This document shows positions 60,446 through 64,000 of a stretch of DNA of 64,000 bases, piece after piece. The notes under the pieces are model-generated. The model was given only the letters and a program-made list of their open reading frames with translations. It was not told the DNA's origin and did no database searches. Both the position numbers and the translations under genes were made by a program. The stretch lies in NCBI GenBank assembly GCA_033961575.1, contig CM066731.1:58619501-58683500 (forward strand), given 5' to 3'. This DNA is from Aselliscus stoliczkanus (Eukaryota > Chordata > Mammalia > Chiroptera > Hipposideridae). Within the stretch, counting starts at the first letter, position 1, and each line of letters begins with the position of its first letter.

Positions 60446-61435
60446 AGATGTTAATTACTAAGAGAAAAAAGTAAATTTATAGCAAAGAAAACTAGCAGAT
60501 GCTACTTGAGTGATAGGACAAACCAATATCCTGTGCCCCCTGATAGGATGCAATTAAAACAACATGTCATTGCTTCTGTAATATTTCTGCCAATCATGCA
60601 TGACCTGAATTGAATGATGAGAAAATATATGATAAGTCCAATTGGGAAATTCAATTTTCCTGGAGTCTTCAAAAATGTTAAGGTCTTGAGGTTAAGAAAG
60701 GTCTCAGACTGAAAGGACATGATGAGTGCAAAAAATGATTCTAGAGTTGATACTTTGCTATAAAGGACATTATTGAGAAAGTTGGCAAAATTCAAATGGT
60801 GTCTCTTTGTGAATGGGATATGGAAATTTTTGTGCTGTTCATATATTGTTTTCTGTAAGTTTAAAATTATTTCAAAGTAAAATAAAAATAAATAAACTGT
60901 GAAAAACAAGAAAACAAAATTTCCCCTAAAAATTGTAAGAAATGTAGCCATGCTGGTTCTTTGATTTGATCACAATGGGGCCTATTTTAGAATTCTGACC
61001 TCCAGCATTGTCAGATAATGAATTTATCTTGTTTCTAAGTCACTAAGTTTTTGGTAAATTTCTACAGCAGCCTTAGAAGACCAATACAACTTAAAATTGT
61101 TGATATTATGGAAAATTAGTCAATGCAATAAAACTCTGTGATTCATAAATTAAAACAATGTAATACAGTTTTCAAAAAAGAAATCAAAATAAACAGAATC
61201 TAGGAAGTGAGTATTTACAAAATAGTTCACCCACTGGGTTTCTTTAAACATTAAATTATGTAAATGTAGTTAAGAATGATATCAGTGCTTTATACATGGA
61301 AACCAATAAATAGTATGCTAAAATTCTGAGTAAAGAAAATTTACAATTCCGTTTAACCAAGCGTATGCATTTTCCTCTTTTCCCTCTCAAATTTTATTGA
61401 AATATCAGCAAAAGTATTTTAAAAATAAATGCCTG

Positions 61436-61626
61436 GGATGACTAGTTAGCTCAGTTGGTTACAGCGTGGTGCTAGTAACACCAAGGTTGCCATTTCGATC
61501 CCTGCCTGGGCCACTGTGAGCTGCCCCTCCCTATAAGAGTCAATTATCCAGTGTAGCATGAAAGCAATGTGTAAACCAATGACCATGGCTGTTCCCCAAT
61601 AAAATTTAAAAAATAATAATTAAAGA
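61436..61626 (+). mobile_element. tRNA-derived SINE, different subfamily
   Basis: Flanked by AAAAATAAATGCCTG at 61421-61435 and 61627-61641 (15 bp, perfect). Head 'tagttagctcagttggttac', 'gcgtggtgctagtaacacca', B-box region 'catttcgatccctgcctggg', then a roughly 100-bp body ending CCCCAATAAAATTT and an AAT-rich tail. Its head differs from the other SINEs here, but it shares their CCCCAATAAAAT end. Confidence 0.9.
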
Positions 61627-61819
61627 AAAAATAAATGCCTGACGGTGACAGAACACAAGAAAGGATGTTGAGGCAAAGAGACTGTTTTTCCTTCTTTATG
61701 AACAATGTACTTATTATGAGTGATGGCATCTCCTTTATACCTCTGCATGGTCAAGTGCCAGAGTCAATGCTACATCGTGGCAATGTTGTTTGGAATTTCC
61801 TGCTAGGTGCCTTAAAATA

Positions 61820-62660
61820 CATGGACCCAGTTGGCACATCCTCCACATGTGCCCTCCCTCCTTCCTGCTGTCTAGAACCCCCCTTTGTAATCCTTCCCTC
61901 CCCCTTTCCTCACTTGCTCCATATCCCCAGGCAACCGCTGGTCTCCTTTCTGTCACTGTGGATTAGTTTTCCTTTTTCTAGAGTTTTCTATGTACTTGTT
62001 TTTTTTGTTAGATCTTGTTTTCATTCAACATAATTATTTTTACATGCATCCATGTTGGATCATGTATCAATAGTTTATGTCTTTTTATTGCTGAGTAGTA
62101 TTTTGTATGGATTTAGACTTCATTTCTCTTGGGTAAATACCTGGAGTACAGCAGCTGCATCACATGGTCGGTGTATGTTCAACCTTTTAAGACATTAGCC
62201 TCTAATTTTGAAAAGTAATATTATAGATGTACAATTTTACATTCCTACCAACAGTGCATTCAAGTTCCAGTTGTTACACATTCATACCAAAAGTTGGTAT
62301 CATCGATCTTTTTTATTTAAGACCTCTTACTAGGTTTGTGTGGTATCTCATTTTGTGGTTTTATTTTGCATTTCTCTGATGCCTAATGCTGGTTATTATT
62401 CTTTTTATGTGGTTATTCACCTTCCATATATCTTTGGGGAAGTGTCTGTCCAAATATTTTGCCCATTTTTAATTGGGTTGTTTGTATTCTTCTTTTTGAA
62501 TTTTAAGAGTTCTTCACATAGCCTAAATACTTTGCATTTTCATGTGAATTTTAGAATCACTTTGTCCATTTTCACAGAAAAATGCCTGCTGGTATTTTGA
62601 TTGGGATTGTGCTGAATTTGTTACTGCAATTAGGCAGAATAGAGATCTTAACAATTTTGA
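61820..62660 (-). mobile_element. L1 3' fragment
   Basis: Antisense L1 3'UTR and ORF2: 'caggcaaccgctggtctcct', 'cattcctaccaacagtgcat', 'gtggttttattttgcatttc', 'tttttaattgggttgtttgt', then 'gatacattttgattggga'-like text at about 62590-62615. There is an internal gap near 62525. Confidence 0.8.
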
Positions 62661-62789
62661 ATGTATATAGAAAAACTTAGGGGACGTACAGAAAAAGATA
62701 CAGGTACTCATAAGTGTGTTTATCTAAGTTTTAGTTACAAGTTCATTGTATAAAAAACAATTCTATATTTATGTTTGAGCAAATAACCA

Positions 62790-63495
62790 CAGAAGTTAAC
62801 ATAGAAAAAAAATACCTTTATATGGCATCAAAAATGTGAAATACTAGGAAATACGTATAAAAAATACATGTAAAATCACTACATTGAAAACTATTAAACT
62901 GCTCAGAGAGATTAAAGACCACCTGAATAAATGAAGATGTTATTACTTTGTGTATAGATATGAAAACTTAATATTGTTAAGATGTTGAATGACATATACT
63001 ACCTGACTTTAACAATCATTAAAAGTGTTACAAGTAAAATAGTGTGGTATTGATGTGAAAATAGATATATAGAACAGATAGAGTTCAGAAATATAAATCC
63101 ATGCATATATGGTCAGTTGAATCGGGAAATGATAATCATTGCAACAAGTGATATGGAACAACTGGATAGACATATGCAAAAAAAGAACTTTGATTTTTAC
63201 CTTAAACCATACAAAAATTAACTTGAAATGGATTCTAAACCTAAATGTTAAACCTATTTTTACATCTAGGAGGGAACACAGGAGATAAGGTTTCTCGCTT
63301 TGAATTTGGCAGATATCTGTTAAATATGACACAAATATTATAAACTATAAAGGGAAAAGTCATGAAACTCGACTTATTTAAAATTACACTTTTGTTCTTC
63401 AAAACACATTATTAAGAAAATGAAAAGGCAAACCACAGACTTGGAGCAACCACTTGCAAAATATATATCTAACAAAGAACTTGTATCTAAGGCAA
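62790..63495 (+). mobile_element. L1 ORF2 fragment, opposite orientation
   Basis: Plus-strand broken frames read TIKLLREIKDHLNK, then YTKINLKW-like and RQTTDLEQPLAKYISNKELV (63425-63490). These are the ORF2 region after the reverse transcriptase. It lies head-to-head with the L1 piece on its left. Confidence 0.75.
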
Positions 63496-63499
63496 GCAA

Positions 63500-63800
63500 T
63501 AGCCCTGCAGGGGTGATGTCAGAGAAGGCCCAGTTAGGAGCTAGGATTTCCATACCCATTAGCCAATAATAAGGGCTCCCGCATGGTGTCAGTAGAGGCC
63601 ATGTGGGAACCTGTACGGCTCTCCCCACAAGCAGCAATGAGACATTCCTTTCCCTCCCCATTGGGTCATGTCTGAAGGGGCCTAGAGAAGAACCAGGAAC
63701 TTCACTATCGCCCAGTGGCAACAAGGCCACCCCTGCCACGAATCCATATCAAGATATATCAAAATTAAACTTCTGGAAAAAAAAAGAAAGACAAGAAATA
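63500..63800. other. Unclassified GC-richer block between two L1 pieces
   Basis: About 250 bp of non-L1 sequence, with 121- and 67-codon frames on opposite strands and no motif. It might be an unrecognised repeat. Confidence 0.4.
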
Positions 63801-63804
63801 TATT

Positions 63805-64000
63805 GAAAGCAGCCAGAGAAATGCAACTCCATACCTGTAGAAGAAAAACAGTTCAAATGACAGTAGATTTCTCATCAAACCCATGAAAGTCAGAAGGAAG
63901 TGGCAAAATATTTTTCCACTGCTGAAAAACAGAACCCAGAATTCTATACTCAGAGAGAATATCTTTCAGAAACAGAGCAGAAATCAAGAGAATTTATTAC
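63805..64000 (+). mobile_element. L1/HAL1-like ORF1 C-terminal remnant
   Basis: 'gaaagcagccagagaaatgc', 'acagtagatttctcatcaaa' and 'gaattctatactcagagaga' with 'atatctttcag' parallel the ORF1 C-terminal region of old L1/HAL1 elements. Runs off the window. Confidence 0.5.

Larger units (their letters stand above)
55618..64000 (+). other. C8orf34 intron 1 (continues beyond window)
   Basis: No second exon was recognised before the window ends. The intron begins GC-rich (to about 56600) and becomes AT-rich, with a MITE, a SINE and L1 fragments listed separately. 56640-60360 and 60450-61420 hold no recognised feature. A first intron of more than 8 kb agrees with the very large size of this gene in human. 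Confidence 0.7.

Noticed and set aside
60502..60951. 149-codon minus-strand open frame rich in Phe and Leu
   Set aside because: AT-rich intronic DNA giving hydrophobic codons by chance. No domain or splice context was recognised.

Overview
This window looks like mammalian nuclear DNA from a gene-poor, AT-rich intergenic region that runs into the first exon of one protein-coding gene near the right end. The evidence is interspersed repeats of placental-mammal type (L1, L2, MIR, MaLR-type LTRs) and the absence of any dense bacterial-style coding. Several tRNA-headed SINEs (head box GGCCRGCC, 'GTGGTTAAG', A-rich tail) plus recently active mariner copies suggest a bat (Chiroptera). The order is an inference and the family cannot be fixed without a repeat library.

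Region by region. 1-5 kb: an internally deleted mariner, L1 pieces, a 239-bp Tc1/mariner-like element inserted into L1, and MIR/L2 fossils. 5.1-8.5 kb: one L1 on the minus strand, bounded by an 11-bp target-site duplication. It keeps a CpG-rich 5'UTR with 111-bp monomers, ORF1 and the start of the ORF2 endonuclease, but lacks the reverse transcriptase. 8.5-20 kb: old LTRs, L1/L2 and SINEs. 20-23.7 kb: a Zaphod-like DNA transposon remnant, a solo LTR with target-site duplication, and a long SINE carrying a hairpin insertion and an unusual 3' tail. 24-36 kb: mostly unclassified AT-rich sequence with microsatellites. 36-39 kb: L1 with a second deleted mariner and a MaLR LTR nested in it. 39-54 kb: L1 with three SINEs, MIR/L2, and an 80-bp palindromic MITE. 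54.8-55.6 kb: a CpG island and the first coding exon of a gene recognised as C8orf34 (vestibule-1, VEST1), plus strand. 55.6-64 kb: the start of its intron 1.

C8orf34 is the only gene supported here. Only its first 23 codons (MASYQQSRIQ...), ending at a GAG|GTAAGG donor, lie in the window. An upstream in-frame extension like the one I recall for the human long isoform is frameshifted here. By human gene order the sequence to the left would be the PREX2-C8orf34 intergenic interval (inference). Nothing resembling a novel multi-gene system was seen. The points worth a second look are transposon structures and the disrupted N-terminal extension.
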